Positions 46,360 through 58,861 of a stretch of DNA of 64,000 bases are shown here, one piece after another; the first letter of the stretch is position 1; every line of letters starts with the position of its first letter. Under the pieces are notes generated by a model, which was not told the origin of the DNA, made no database searches, and was given only the letters and a program-made list of their open reading frames with translations. This DNA is from Xylaria sp. FL1777 (taxonomy: Eukaryota > Ascomycota > Sordariomycetes > Xylariales > Xylariaceae). The stretch covers positions 360,933 to 424,932 of the forward strand of contig MU400534.1 in assembly GCA_022578965.1 (NCBI GenBank). Direction: 5' to 3'. The position numbers were made by a program, and so were the translations under genes.

Positions 46360-48960
46360 TCTTGTTTCATAGCATGCAGTACGGCTTTCCCCATTATCAC
46401 ATGTCGAGATGAATGGTGTTGGTGTTCCGATTCAGCCAGTCTAGCTAGTTGGTCTTCAAGCTACTACTAAGGTTCTATTTACAAGCAATCTCAGCGCTTC
46501 CTACATCCATACTACTTGTTGCCTAAGCCTGCAGTCTGGGAATCTTCTACCATTTTACATACTTGGTAACTGTGTCCAGTCAAATATTGGGCGATTACTT
46601 GACTACCTCGTCTCGCGTGCAGCTGTTTTGTTGTTTTGTTTTTCTGGATCTGTTGAATGGTATGCCGAGACTATCTAATGAAGGGCCTACGGCAGTATGT
46701 GTGGGCTTCGAGTGCCAAAATGCAGGCGTATGTAGTCTGAAAAAGGTTTCTAGAAGTAGGTAGGTTTCACAGCTTATTGCGGATGCACGTCGAAAAGTGA
46801 CCCTTCGGAACGGGTCTACCCCGCACCCGGTAAAAGCTTCCATGCAAAGTACCACGTCTAATGCATTTTCTTATCTGGGGAATGAATTTCTCTACTTTCA
46901 AAGGGGAACCAACAGATTGAATACTGACGGGTGTGTTACACTATGTGAGATGTACTTCTTTTGTCGGCTACTATCACAACTTATTCCTGCTGAAGTACAG
47001 CTGAAGTACGTGCCATTAAAAGTTTACGGTAATACTAATTAGTTATCTAATTTTGTGCCTTTATAATTGCGATAGGGAGTTGTGAATGTGGGCAAGTACA
47101 TGTCTGTGTTTACTGCGTAGGAAGATAAACAATGTTGGCGGGGCATTGAGAGGTGAGCGGCGTAAGCTAAGGTGAGATATTTTTCTCCTTACTGAAACGA
47201 AATTTCATCATAATACATATGGAGTAGAGTCTTAGGAATAGGAGCTTAGAATAATTAGAAGACCTTTGCAGATTTTAACCCCGACCTACGCAGTATGCTT
47301 CAAGATCCGAACAGCCTCACCCATTTTCATCGCCTGACTTCGTTCTACCTTTCCTTTCATTTCGCCCTGTTTCCTTGCGGCGCATAAGGTTTCGCACTTA
47401 TATGCCTACATTACTGTCTTAGCTTTAAGTACGCCTCGTAGATTAGTTCACAGATGATGAAGTGAGGTCTTATCCGAGCCTTATCTAAGCAACTCCGTCG
47501 CTGAATATTACGAGTTTCCCGTCGTCGTAAATTCTCTGCATGTGCCGCCCAGCCCGTCGTATATTGTAAAGAACATGTGCAAAGTGTAAAATTAGAGGCT
47601 TATGACCGGATTGGAGGCCGCTCAATTGCCTCTCGTAACAATGTACAGCTCTGTTCATAGTCACACGCTAAAACGTTGTAGTGTCATGGCTGAGAGAACT
47701 CCAGTAGAAAATTCAGCTTTGTCGTATTGAATCTACTATTTTTATTCCAAGAGCACGTGTCTACTATGTAGTCTACACTAACTAAAAGCTAACACGATCT
47801 ATATAATGCTCGCTATCTTAGTAATTACAGGTGCTTGCACTAGTTTAGTTAATATCGTATGCGCCGTCGCACTAACAGCCTCGTATACAACCTCTTTTGC
47901 TATCGCCACTCAATAACTGGAAGCTTCTAGTGCGATATTTCGCAGACAGCCTCAAATCTTCCTACGGGTATACTATCTCACATCTCACCGAATACGAAGA
48001 TAGATATCACAACATTTCGAATCACATCAAAGAATCCGATAGCCTAGTCCAACTAACAAGGATAGTAGAAAGTGGCTCGATTGGTGTCGTGGCGGTTGAA
48101 CCAGTTCCGGAGGAGTCTGGCAGTCTAAAGGGGCTCTAAAGATACATTCAGATGATGAAGCAGCGGTCAAGGGCGACCGTCGGATAAGATTAGATGGGGC
48201 GGGCAACACTTCTAAGCAGAAAACATGGATAATTGGCATGCAGGCACCATGAGAGAGGCCAATCTCATACACTGTCTCTCGTACCTGCCCACAGATTCAT
48301 GCAGGCTGAGCGAAGTAGCATTTAGACCTACTAGAATGAACAATGCTCGTTTGACATCTCAAGGGGGTTGGTTTTCAGGCATAGTGATAAAAGTTGTATA
48401 TAACGGCCGGAAAGACGAGCTGCCATTACGCGAAACAAGCAACACCCAGCGAACATCATAATAACCCGCAACGGTAGAGAATCAGTTAAAAGCCACCTTC
48501 ACGCTCAGTAGCTGCTGCAATCCTGAGGGAGTTTTGTCTTAAGACGGTATTGGAGATAACACAAATGTTCAATTGTTGAAGGGCCATCTATCTTGGGATC
48601 TCCGGTACGGAGCAATGGGAGTACGATGATAAGTCTATACGGGTGCCACCCAGTGCCGGCAGTCAGCTCGTTGGCGTCAATGGTAAAAGCCTCGGGCTGT
48701 TTTTGAATTTGCCATGTTAACTTAAAAAGTTAACTCATAGGTATTATTATGAAGTGGGACTAGAAGCCCCCTTCTTCTCATTCGGCAGCTCCACGGGCAG
48801 ATTTCATGCACCCCATTATATACACTATACAAAGTCTTGTTATCATAATATGGCATACATGAGTTAACGTAACTTTCTAGCCGACTGTGGAGTTGACAAC
48901 TGTTTCTAAAACGCCTGCCTGTCACCAAACCATGCATCAAAATAAAGCAAATTCGAACGC
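43829..48960. other. Gene-free region of 5.1 kb
   Basis: No supported gene between the secreted protein and Vps54. It contains GTAGGTA words (about 45340-45430 and 45690), CAGACAGACAG-type microsatellite text near 45585, a CCTCTT/CCTCCT pyrimidine repeat at 46325-46365 and A/T-rich parts after 47200. Small open frames are scattered on both strands with no recognisable product. Confidence 0.45.
46325..46365. repeat. Pyrimidine (CTT/CTC) simple repeat
   Basis: Imperfect triplet repeat of TCC/TTC units on the plus strand in an intergenic region. It has no coding context. Confidence 0.7.
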
Positions 48961-51900
48961 TTAATTCGAAGAGTTGTTGTTTGATGGGACCTTTTGAGCG
49001 TCCTCATCAGTTGTATGGTCTGCCTTGGGATCTTTGCCGTCACTATCTTTCTCTTCGGGCTTAATAGGAACTTGCTCCGGCTTCTTAGACTTTACGATGT
49101 TAAGTAGGTGGTCGCCGGTGTCTCCAAAGCCATCGAGCTGACCAAGCCGAGCGATGAGATGATTGACGTCCCACTCCATCCTGTTAAAAGGTTAGTAGTA
49201 TTCTCAGAGTATAGAAATTTTATCTGTCTACTTACCGATTAATGGCAATGTCATTCTTTGCTTCAAGGGCTTCCAAGGTATTTCCAATATGATTCTTGTA
49301 GCTGTCAAATACAGGGCTTATAATCAATCGGGTCGTGCCCTCTGGTAGGTGCTTGGTAAGGACTCGGTGCAAGGTTACCGTGTCCTTCGCGAGTGTTTCC
49401 ATGTACGCATTCACTTTGAGCTCGGTTTCCTGCTCCCAAGCGATTCCCTTCATAGCCTTGGCATGCATGGCAGCTCGAGCACTCATTATTTCAACCAGCT
49501 TGTCATATATGTTATTTTGGTGTTCTTGGAATAGGCGCTTAACCTTGTCGAATTCGCCCATGAGATTAGCTACACTGGCGTTATTGACGTTGGGTCCTGA
49601 TCCGGCGTGTCGTCGCACGAACTCTCGGACATGGGGAATGAGCGTCGCTATGAAGGCTAATGCTTGGGAAGCAAGAGTGAGATGCCTAGTGGTGATGTTT
49701 TTAAGGCCGGCGGACTTGGTGGCTCCAGCCCCGAGGATGAGCTGTGTACATCGTGAATTGAAAAGCTGGAGATAAGCAACAAGGGAGGCAGAAATATCAG
49801 AAGCTACTGAGGGGATGCCCGTGATAAGATGTAAGAAGTGAGTCATGCCCTCAAGGCATAGAATAGCGGAGTTGGGTAATAGGAAAGGTTCTGAGTCTAT
49901 AATTGCACTTCTGGTCTTCTCTTTTGTCGCTCCGTTGGACTCTGCCCTGGGTCGTCCGTTGGGGGTGGCATCTTCATCACCCTGCGATTCAGAAAACGGA
50001 ATCCATATTTGACTTCCCTCCGTCCAGGATTTGCTATCTTTTGTGCTGCACTCTAGGATGCGATTGAGCAACACATTGTCCCTCTCTGTAAAATCCTTGG
50101 CGTTCCACTGGTCAGATTCCATGGCTTGAGCGAGCTTCTGCTTTTCTGCATCACCATGCGATTGAATGAAATCTTTAATATGAGCGTTAACTACCGTCTT
50201 CAAAGATGTACCGCTTCTACCAGATATAGCTTCGCATTCATTTGTAAAATAGAGGTTGAGAGTAAAATATCTCAAGAACCAGACAAGCGGTAATCTGGCG
50301 CTTTGCTCTGTTCGCACACGAAGTACCTTGACAATCTTGTCTTGGGAAGTATCAACGGCTTGACCTAAAAGGTTTGCCATGTCCATCGTCATGTGAATGT
50401 CCTCTTGGATATCACGATTTGCACTATTCAGTGGTGGTGATTTCAATTGAGAGGGTAACCGATCGCTCGCTGCGGTTGGCGATTCTCCAATTGAGCTCGC
50501 AACATCAAATAACACTTTAACCTGAGTAGTAAGTCTCCGCAATGTTTCTGTGACGCCGACATACATCTTCGTGAACAATTCTTCCGCATCTTGTTCATCT
50601 AGCGCTCGTAAGTTACGTGCAAGAATGCTCGACTTCTCCTGCTGAGTGAGGCGCTTAGAGTTCATTGTAGATGCAGACACCATGGACTCGTTATCATCAT
50701 CATGCGAGGTTGGCAGCGGTCGCTTAACGAGATTTCGGATTTCCCGCATGACAACTTCCCGGTACGATGCTATGGCAATGGCAATATGCTTTGAGCGGTG
50801 CAACCCAACTAATACAGGCATCAGCTGAGAGCGAAGATTCTCGGTCTTGGCCAAATAAGCCGGGAAAGCCGACGGATCTCTGCTATGGCCCCCGCGGGAT
50901 CGCATTGCGGCACTGCTCCAGCGCAACAATACCTCTTGAGTTGAAAGGTCATCTATATGTCGTCTCAAGTCCCCTAAAAGAATTTCGAGGAGCCGCGATT
51001 CAAACGCTTTGCCAATGCGGAAGCGTAAGGTAGAGATACCCTCATTGACCCCTTGAAGCGCTACGGCGTCTCTGAGATCTCGTAGTTGCGGGCCTGGGCC
51101 GTTTCCATCTATTAGGGTAGTCGTGCCTCGTCCCGCAATCAGATTCTCTAGGCCATCGATGTTGTCTAATGCCTTTTGGAGATCTCCTGCTTCCACCAGA
51201 CTTTTGCATGTTGCTACAGAGTCCACAATATTCCTTAGCTGTCGCACGGCATCGTTCAATTGTTGCAGGTTTTCGCGGCGGCGTTGTTTTTGTACAATAT
51301 CCAATCCGCTGGTAGCGATCTCATGGTCAAGAGTCTCTAGCTCTCTCCTTAATGTCTTGATCCGTTCAACAGAGTCCGCGGCTTCAGAGTGAAGTTCCTT
51401 TAAGGATCCTAGGGCGGTGAAGAACGTAGTTGACGCCGTGGAGATTGAAGATATTAGATGCATCTCCACGGTATCCATATACCAAGAAAGCTTCTCTTGT
51501 AATATGGCGTTAGTAGCGAGAGCCTTGCGAGGTGCCGAGGCATTGCCATTAGCTAATTTCTTGTCCGCAGCAGACCCAGGAGCTGGCTGTACGATCTCGG
51601 ATTTCTCGCTGACGATGTCGAATATTCGAGGGTTCTCAAGATGGAAATCTTCATCAAAGTAAACGTTTGGAATAGTAGATAAAGGGGGCGGCCCCTGAGT
51701 CTGCTTTCGACTGTACCCTGAGCTCGATCTCCTACGTATAGGGGTCCTCGACGAGTGGGAATCGATTGGCGAAACCGATCTAGCAGAAGCAGCCGATATC
51801 GTCCCCGCAGTGGATGACCCCCTACTTCCAGGTCGGAGATGGCCATCATCTTTAAGCCTTGTAAGCTCATCGGCCCTCCCACGGCGAAAGACCTGATCGT

Positions 51901-52339
51901 TCAAATCGTCGTCGCTTTCCTGCATGCGCCGTAGCTGATCATAGAGAGCGCCGACCTGTGTGAGGTAGGGTGTGAATTCGGAAGCATCGACATGAGGGAC
52001 GTTGGTTAAAGTGACGGGCGGTATGTCTTTGGCAGTAGGTGGCTTGTGAGTACTGGAAGCTGGGGCTGCGGTATGGGGTTGTAAGCCCGTTCGGACGATA
52101 GGGGGCTGGAGCAATGTAGATATGGCGTTCTGGCCAGTCTCGAGGACGGCATGAGACCAGGTGCTGGAGGAGGTGTCGAGCTGGCCACCAACAGAATGGA
52201 TGGAGCTTGCGGTTGAGCCTCGGCGGATCTTGGGATGAGACGCCGTCGACTGGCGGTGGAAGGGAAACTCGGCCGCGGACGTCGGGGACCAAGGCGACAG
52301 ACTGTCAACCGACTTGCGAGCTGCAGCGTTGGAGAACAT
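48961..52339 (-). CDS. VPS54: Vps54, GARP tethering complex subunit
   Basis: Subunit of the Golgi-associated retrograde protein complex (Vps51-54), which tethers endosome-derived vesicles at the trans-Golgi network. Two exons, 52339-49236 and 49180-48961, joined by a 55-bp intron, give 1107 residues. The first about 260 residues are Ser/Pro/Thr-rich and disordered, with a short conserved start of the core at LENPRIFDIVSE. Residues about 280-400 form the coiled-coil region shared with CATCHR tethers. The C-terminal third (about 750-1040) is the conserved Vps54 domain, including LCLEGMTHFLHLI and the helical segments through KAMKGIAWEQETELKVNAYM. The second exon adds a short conserved MEWDVNHLIARLG stretch and an acidic Lys/Glu/Asp tail. 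The frame is intact. It is transcribed divergently from the Mcm5 gene. Confidence 0.93.
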
Positions 52340-53164
52340 GGCGCTCGGACATGCGGCCCGGCCGTCGCAGCAGGGCGGATAGGGCGAGAGAAGAGGGCGA
52401 GAGAAGCCGACGGGCTTGTCGAGAAGGCTCGCGAAGGGCTACCTAGGAAGCATAGCTGAGCGAGAGGTAGCTGAGAAGCAGGACGCCCCGGGGCGCGAAA
52501 TCAGTACGTATAGTTCGCAGGCCGACTGACGAGATTCGTCGACCAACAACGGAGGATTCGAGAGACTGGTGCAGATAACCTATGCGCCAGGGTGTACAGC
52601 AAAATCACTGGGAGTCAAGTTGCAGAAAGGTTGAGATAGGCATGCGAATTGGGTATCAGTTTGGAAAAGAAAAGAGTTGATCGTTTGATGTGTGGTTGTA
52701 TTTGTTTCACTGAACCCTTGAAAGTAGTAAATATCCTGGCATTTATTAAGTGACATCTGTCGCCAGGACCAAGTCTCCGTTCGAGCTCTTAGTCTCGGCA
52801 TGCTCTCCCAGCTGAGCTACCCGGGAGTGGAGTCAGGTCTGCTGAGCCGCAGGCCAACGGGCTGACTCGAGAGACATGTAACACGTGACAGCTGACGACT
52901 CAGGGGGACAAGTACCCACCCGCAAGGGACTAGCGCATATGCAACCACTCAACGCGCTTTTGGGAGAGCGCGTCCTTGTCGCGTGTGTTTCTGGCTCGAC
53001 ACGCGCTTTCATCAATTAAATCTTATCCACCGTTTTTTAACTGCCCCTCGATCCCCGAGCATCGTCTGCGATAGTCCTGCTTCGACAAGACCCTAGACTC
53101 CGAGATAGTGCTCTTGTCAATAATCAGTCGCTGAATTACTTGTCCGCAGCTGGACGCGCACACG
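52340..53164. promoter_or_regulatory. Divergent upstream region of Vps54 and Mcm5 genes
   Basis: 825 bp that must hold both promoters and 5' UTRs. It also contains a tRNA 5'-half-like sequence on the minus strand (listed separately). Near 52960-53000 are ACGCG words (TCGCGT, ACGCGC) that resemble MluI-cell-cycle-box cores (ACGCG), which in yeasts control replication genes including MCMs; whether they act here is inference. Confidence 0.4.
52750..52827 (-). pseudogene. tRNA 5'-half-like fragment
   Basis: On the minus strand the text CGGGTAGCTCAGCTGGGAGA with GC following is a textbook tRNA D-arm/A box with a matching D-stem (GCTC/GAGC). Downstream I could not fold an anticodon arm, and no B box or acceptor 3' strand with correct pairing is present; a TCGAAC word occurs too early. 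It may be a truncated tRNA gene or a tRNA with an unusual intron, so a covariance-model scan would decide. Confidence 0.35.
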
Positions 53165-55497
53165 ATGGATCGCCAATCAGTCTATTCCGTCTCTGTCTTC
53201 CAGAACAGCTCGAGTCCGAACGAAGACACTCGGCTCCAAATACAAGAGCAGCTCATCAACTTCATCTTGCAGTTCAGACACGACAACATTTTCGTTTACA
53301 GGTGCGTCTATGTCTTTGGCTGCATCTCTGGCCGGGATTGAGGTTAACACTGCATCAGAGATCAACTGCGCGAAAATGCTCTGTTACAGAAATTCTGCTG
53401 TGATGTCAATATCACCGACCTCATCAAGTACAACGAAGAGCTGGCGCATCGTCTGGTGACGGAACCAGCAAATATTATTCCTCTTGTGTGTTGACCACCC
53501 GTATCGACATTTCTCGGCGTGACGCTGACCAGCAATAGTTCGAGAATGCCCTGAGAAAGTGTACTCACCGAATCGTCTTCCCTCACAATCCCACCGCCGA
53601 GATTCCGGAGCACCAGCTGCTCCTACATTCCACAGCTGAAGACGTTTCGATACGGAATTTAGACTCGGAGACCATCGCACGCCTGGTTAGGGTCTCAGGC
53701 ATCGTGATTGGCGCGTCTGTCATGTCCTCTAAAGCTACCGAGCTGAACATCCAATGTCGAAGCTGTCTACACACTCAGGTGGTACCCATTCTTGGTGGGT
53801 TTACTGGTGTCACTTTGCCGCGACAATGCGGTCGACAACGTGCACCAAACGATCCCGCCGAAAAGTGTCCTCTTGATCCTTACTTTGTTCTTCATGAAAA
53901 GTCCCGGTTCGTCGACCAACAGATCATCAAGCTCCAGGAGGCGCCCGATCAGGTACCTGTCGGGGAGCTTCCAAGACACGTTCTGATTTCAGCAGACCGT
54001 TACTTGACAAACAGAGTTGTCCCTGGCTCAAGATGTACTATCATGGGCATTTTCTCCATCTACCAGAGTAAAGGATCGAAGAACTCTTCAACAGGCGGCG
54101 CCGTAGCTATCCGAACCCCTTATCTCCGAGCTGTTGGTATTCAAACAGATGTAGACTCAACCGCAAAGGGCAATGCGATTTTCTCTGAAGAAGAAGAGCA
54201 GGAGTTTCTCGAGCTTAGCAGACGCCCTGATCTCTACAACGTGATGACCGATTGCATCGCCCCCTCTATTTACGGAAATAGAGATATCAAGAAAGCAATC
54301 TTATGCCTACTGCTTGGCGGGTCGAAAAAGATCCTCCCCGACGGTATGAAACTTAGAGGCGATATTAACGTTCTACTTCTCGGTGATCCGGGTACGGCAA
54401 AATCGCAATTATTAAAGTTCGTAGAAAAAGCCGCACCCATTTCCATCTACACTTCAGGCAAGGGTTCTTCAGCAGCTGGTTTGACCGCTTCCGTCCAACG
54501 TGACCACTCGACAAGAGAGTTCTACCTAGAAGGGGGTGCTATGGTGCTCGCAGACGGTGGTGTTGTTTGTATCGACGAGTTTGACAAGATGCGAGATGAA
54601 GATCGAGTAGCCATTCACGAAGCCATGGAACAGCAGACAATCTCGATCGCCAAGGCAGGTATCACCACAATACTCAATGCACGTACATCAGTTCTGGCCG
54701 CCGCCAATCCCATCTTCGGACGGTACGATGACATGAAAACCCCGGGGGAGAACATCGATTTCCAAACAACGATCCTATCACGATTTGACATGATTTTCAT
54801 CGTTAGAGATGAGCATACACGAGATAAGGATGAGCGGATCGCAAAACACGTCATGGGCATTCACATGGGCGGGCGCGGCCTTGAAGAACAGGTAGAAGGC
54901 GAGGTACCGGTTGAGAAAATGCGGCGATACCTGTCTTACTGCAAGTCGTAAGTTTACACGAATACTTTTTCTAATAGATTGAAAAGGCTAATAGAATAAT
55001 CTAGACGTTGTGCTCCCCGCCTCTCGCCCGAGGCAGCCGAGAAGCTCTCTTCACACTTCGTATCTATCCGCAAGCAAGTGCACGCGTCCGAGATCGAAGC
55101 AAACACGCGCTCCAGTATCCCCATCACAGTCCGTCAACTGGAAGCCATCGTGCGTATTACCGAGGCGTTGGCTAAACTCACACTCTCCCCCGTCGTCACG
55201 GAGCAGCACGTCGACGAGGCCATCCGCCTCTTCCTGTGCAGTACCATGGATGCGGTAAACCAGGGCTCGAACCAAGGGAGTCGCGAGCTAAACGAAGAGG
55301 CGTCGCGCGTCGAAGCTGAGCTTAGGCGAAGACTTCCTATCGGTTGGAGCACGAGCCTGGCGTCGCTGCGCCGCGAGATGGTCGAGGGCAAGGGGTTCAG
55401 CGAGCAGAGTCTTAACAGGGCTTTGATGATACTGCAGAGGAGGGACACGATCATGTTCAGAAATCAAGGCTCCCAGGTTTATCGAAACGGCGCTTAG
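53165..55497 (+). CDS. MCM5: DNA replication licensing factor Mcm5
   Basis: Subunit of the Mcm2-7 replicative helicase, loaded at origins in G1 and activated in S phase with Cdc45 and GINS. Four exons, 53165-53301, 53359-53485, 53539-54947 and 55005-55497, give 721 residues, the normal length. The conserved N-terminus [13 protein letters not shown] supports the start at 53165. Zinc-binding cysteines are at 161, 164, 185 and 198. The AAA+ core has Walker A GDPGTAKS (370-377), Walker B CIDEFDKM (432-439) and the arginine-finger motif SRFD (502-505). The C-terminal winged-helix region ends at [15 protein letters not shown]. Everything needed for ATPase function is intact. Introns are short (52-57 bp). 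Confidence 0.97.
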
Positions 55498-56032
55498 ATT
55501 CAACATGGGACCATGAATAACGTGCATTAAATTCAATTGTGCTGGGAAATGTGATTCATGAATCAATGGATGGGCGTCTATCGAGTGTTTATTTGGAGTT
55601 CGGGTCGATTTTTTCGTGTAAGCATCTTGCATGATGAGGATAGCATGTCACATTAGGCCGATTAGTTCAGTATTTTAAGCAGAAACCACAAGAGATGAAA
55701 TGCATAAAGATGAGCCTTGATTATAGCTTGCTAGTAAGGGAGGTAGAATATGTCGTTAACAAGTGAGACCAAATGCCGGCTTAATCAAAAGTTTCGAGCA
55801 TTAATGCACCAGTAGGGAAAAGGAGAGTTGAGAACAATTTCAAAGTAGTCTATATCATTGGAATGTATAAGCAAACATCCATCTTGGAGCAAGTTTGGCA
55901 GAATTCATTCATCAGTCGCATCAGTCATGAGTTTATCCTTTGCCCTAGTCCATCTCTGAAGAAGACATATATATCGCTCTCTTCCACCATCATGACAAGA
56001 AGTGCACAAATCTCCGGGTTTACGATAGGAGC
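55498..56032. other. Intergenic, convergent 3' ends
   Basis: 535 bp between the Mcm5 and ANL-like genes, which converge here. No gene seen. Confidence 0.5.
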
Positions 56033-57792
56033 TTAAACGACCGCAATCGTATTATCCTCACGAATTGTAGCCACAAAACCTAGCGCTGCCTCTCCGCCCA
56101 CGATAGCCGGACCCCGGACGACAACTTCGCCAGTGTAATTCTCGTCCGTAATCTTATGAGAACCACTATCGCGTAGCAATACCTCGGTGCTACTGACAGG
56201 AGGGCCGAAATGTGAGCCCTTTCCATTGCCTAAGACGCGGTAGTCATGGAATTGAGTCTGCGCAACGGCGCCAGCGCATAGTGCTGCGGAGAGGGCGTAA
56301 ATCACGCGCGCACCTGTGAAGATGCGCAGATCTGAGAGCGTAAGCTCTGACAGCAGCGGGGCGCTGTTGCTATTTACGGGGTGCGCAACGTAGACTAGCC
56401 GAAGCTTGCCAGGCTTGGTCCCAAAGCGCGGATAGAGAGAATCATTGTACGATGCGAGGAACGATGCGACGGGCATTACACCATTTTGTACAAGGCTACG
56501 AGTCTGAACCCAATGGGAGAGTGAGGCGAGAGCGGACGTGACCTTGCCTTTTGTCTCGGCATGGGTCTTGGTAAGCGTCTCCGGAGTTGTGACAATGATG
56601 GTCGGGGCTACGCCTTGGGTAGCGAGAGCTAGATCTGGCGAGGCGCCAGCTACCGAATTGAAGGCGACGGATGCGTTGCTGTAGATTGCGACGAGGGTTA
56701 GGGTAAGCGTGTACGAAGAAGATAGTGGCGCTGCAGGAAGGAAGAGGTCTGCGGGCGAGAAGCGCTCCTTGGTCGGGATAGCAACAAGCTGAGCCGAGAC
56801 AGCTGATACAAGGTTGCCTTGTGTGAAGCGCACCATTTCCTCGACCGAATCAGCCTTGGATATCCAAAACATAACGACGTCGGGTGCCGCGGCCTGTTTA
56901 TCGATGGAGGGAAGTTCGGTTCCAGCAGTCTGCGGCTGATCGTTCAAGATATCCTGCCACGTAGACACATTCACCTTGCCGCCCATGCCTTTGGGAACCT
57001 CATTCCAGTCAAGATGTTTGCTGCCTTCGTCGACGACCCAGATCAATTGGCGGAGAGCCGGGTAACTCTTTACAACACTATCGAAGGGGAATGTCCCTGG
57101 ACATGTAACGACGGTGTCGGCACCTGATTGCTGAAGCATAGACACTATGGACGCATCCGACTGGTCGTACGGCAACAGGATGGCGGTTACGTTGTAGAAG
57201 CTACAGGCGAACAGTGTAGCAATATACTCGACAGAGTTGGGCAGATAGATGGCCACTTTCTTTCCGCCTTGAGATGAGATATACTGGCCAACCAAGTTGA
57301 TCTGCCGTGTCACATCATCTGGATGCTATTAGCCGCGGTAAAACAGGCCTCTATACAAATGACTTTACCGAGCTTGTGTTCGACAACCTTCTCGCTGCCC
57401 AAGACAGTGAAAATACGGCCCTTGCCCTTCTCGCCGTCAGTCTCAGACGCCCCTGCGACAGCCTTGCGCCAAACGTCTCTCAAGTCGCCGTCACGGCCTT
57501 GCGCCCACTTAGACGCGCCGGCCTCCTTGACATTGAGGCCGCTATTGAGGGGCATGCTGTGAGGAGCGGCGTTTGAGCGGTAGATGGGGGACTCCCCTTC
57601 CTGGCGCACGGGGGAGCCGTGACCCTGGCGGGCCAAGAGCATGGGATGAATCTCGGGTTCCACGCGGCTCGTAATGGAGCAGGCGACGAGAACGACCACG
57701 AGGGTCACGATGCCCGTGGAGTAGGCATTCCATTGGCCGATGAGAGAGCTCAGCCCTTCGTCGAGCTGAGCGAGGAGGCCGCCGAAACTCAT
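56033..57792 (-). CDS. Membrane-anchored ANL (acyl-CoA synthetase-like) protein, probably catalytically degenerate
   Basis: Two exons, 57792-57369 and 57318-56033, joined by a 50-bp intron, give 569 residues. A single hydrophobic segment (about residues 23-41) should anchor it in a membrane, probably ER or peroxisome. The linker contains conserved-looking PMLLARQ, SPVRQEGES and GRDGDLRDVW blocks. From about residue 140 the text follows the N-terminal fold of AMP-binding enzymes (KKVAIYLPNSVEYI, ATLFACSFYNVTAILLPY, VVVRGPAIVGG). However, the ATP-binding loop expected near residue 300 (T/S-S-G-T-T-G) is replaced by WISKADSVEEM, no YGxTE or YxTGD motif is visible, and the C-terminal lid domain with its catalytic Lys is missing. 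I recall similar anchored, degenerate members annotated simply as AMP-binding proteins in other ascomycetes, so it is more likely a conserved pseudoenzyme than a broken gene. Role unknown. Confidence 0.82.
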
Positions 57793-58861
57793 GGTGACGT
57801 GACGACGGTCGCAGGTCGCTTGCTACAGAGCTATGGGCGGTTGGGAAGTTGGAAATACCGCATTGATCATCAAGAAAGGGAGAGTGGACGAAGCCTCCGG
57901 GGACGTTTGGTTGCGTGCCTGTTATAGAAGCACAAGGAATCGGGCAGGAGCTTCGGTGCTGACATGGATTCCTGAATCCTGAATGTGGCCCACGGGAAGG
58001 AGGGTTGGATGCGGAAGTCGCTCGCTCGCTACGGTACTGTACAGCTCTCAGGTAGCAGTACATGGTGGGGTTCTCAGCGGGCAGCCAGGAGCCACGGCGG
58101 CACTGCCGGATCTTCGTTTGAAGAGGGCATAGCTGTAGTGGATTATACGGTATGGGTACTGTGCCTAGTGTTAATCCGGCACAGTATACCTACGTACCTT
58201 AGGTAGCGGGAAGTATACTGCGTAGAACACTGCAGCTAAGTAGCCTTGTGGCTGATGGTTGCCGAGCAATAGCCCTTGCTGTAGTGAACGGTTATAATGG
58301 CAAAATTACTAGCTTCTCATTCAATCCACCTCCATGTTGCGCTTGGGAATGTAAAGGTATGTTTTCTTTCTTTCTCTTTCGTTTATAAGGTTTAGATAGT
58401 TGGGTCAAGGACCCAAGCTACTTAAGCACCTACTGAGTATGTTCTGTATAAGCCACAAAAAAACTGTGGCTAACACGGGATGCAAGGTAAGTACTTAAGA
58501 GTGGGTCTCTTTTCCTTTGCGACCTACTTCGTACCTGCCTAGGTAGAATAGGGAACCGTTGCAGTCTCCAAAGAAAACAAAAGACCTCCTGAGCACAACA
58601 ACAACGAGAGCTGCCTTTGCAGCACGTCCACAACTTACTAACCCTTAGGTACAATAACAGCAGAACAAGAGATTGAGCGCCTGGTCTTAGGCAATTGTCT
58701 CCTTAGCTACGACATAGAATCCGGAACCGAGTAGCAGTCTTCATTCTAGCCACCAGCTCCGAGTCAACAACAACAATAGACAGCTTATCTATTGCAGCTC
58801 CCAGCACTCGCTCACTGCGTTGGGTCTCTCACACACGGCACACAATCCCGTGGCCACCCTC
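57793..58861. promoter_or_regulatory. Divergent upstream region of ANL-like and Pom34 genes
   Basis: About 1.07 kb. It holds both promoters, TACCTA/TAGGTAG words at about 58190-58210 and a CTTTCTTTCTCTTTC pyrimidine stretch near 58365. No gene is seen. Confidence 0.45.

Noticed and set aside
52207..52459. Arg-rich plus-strand frames upstream of Vps54
   Set aside because: They overlap the Vps54 start codon region in antisense and are low-complexity shadows.
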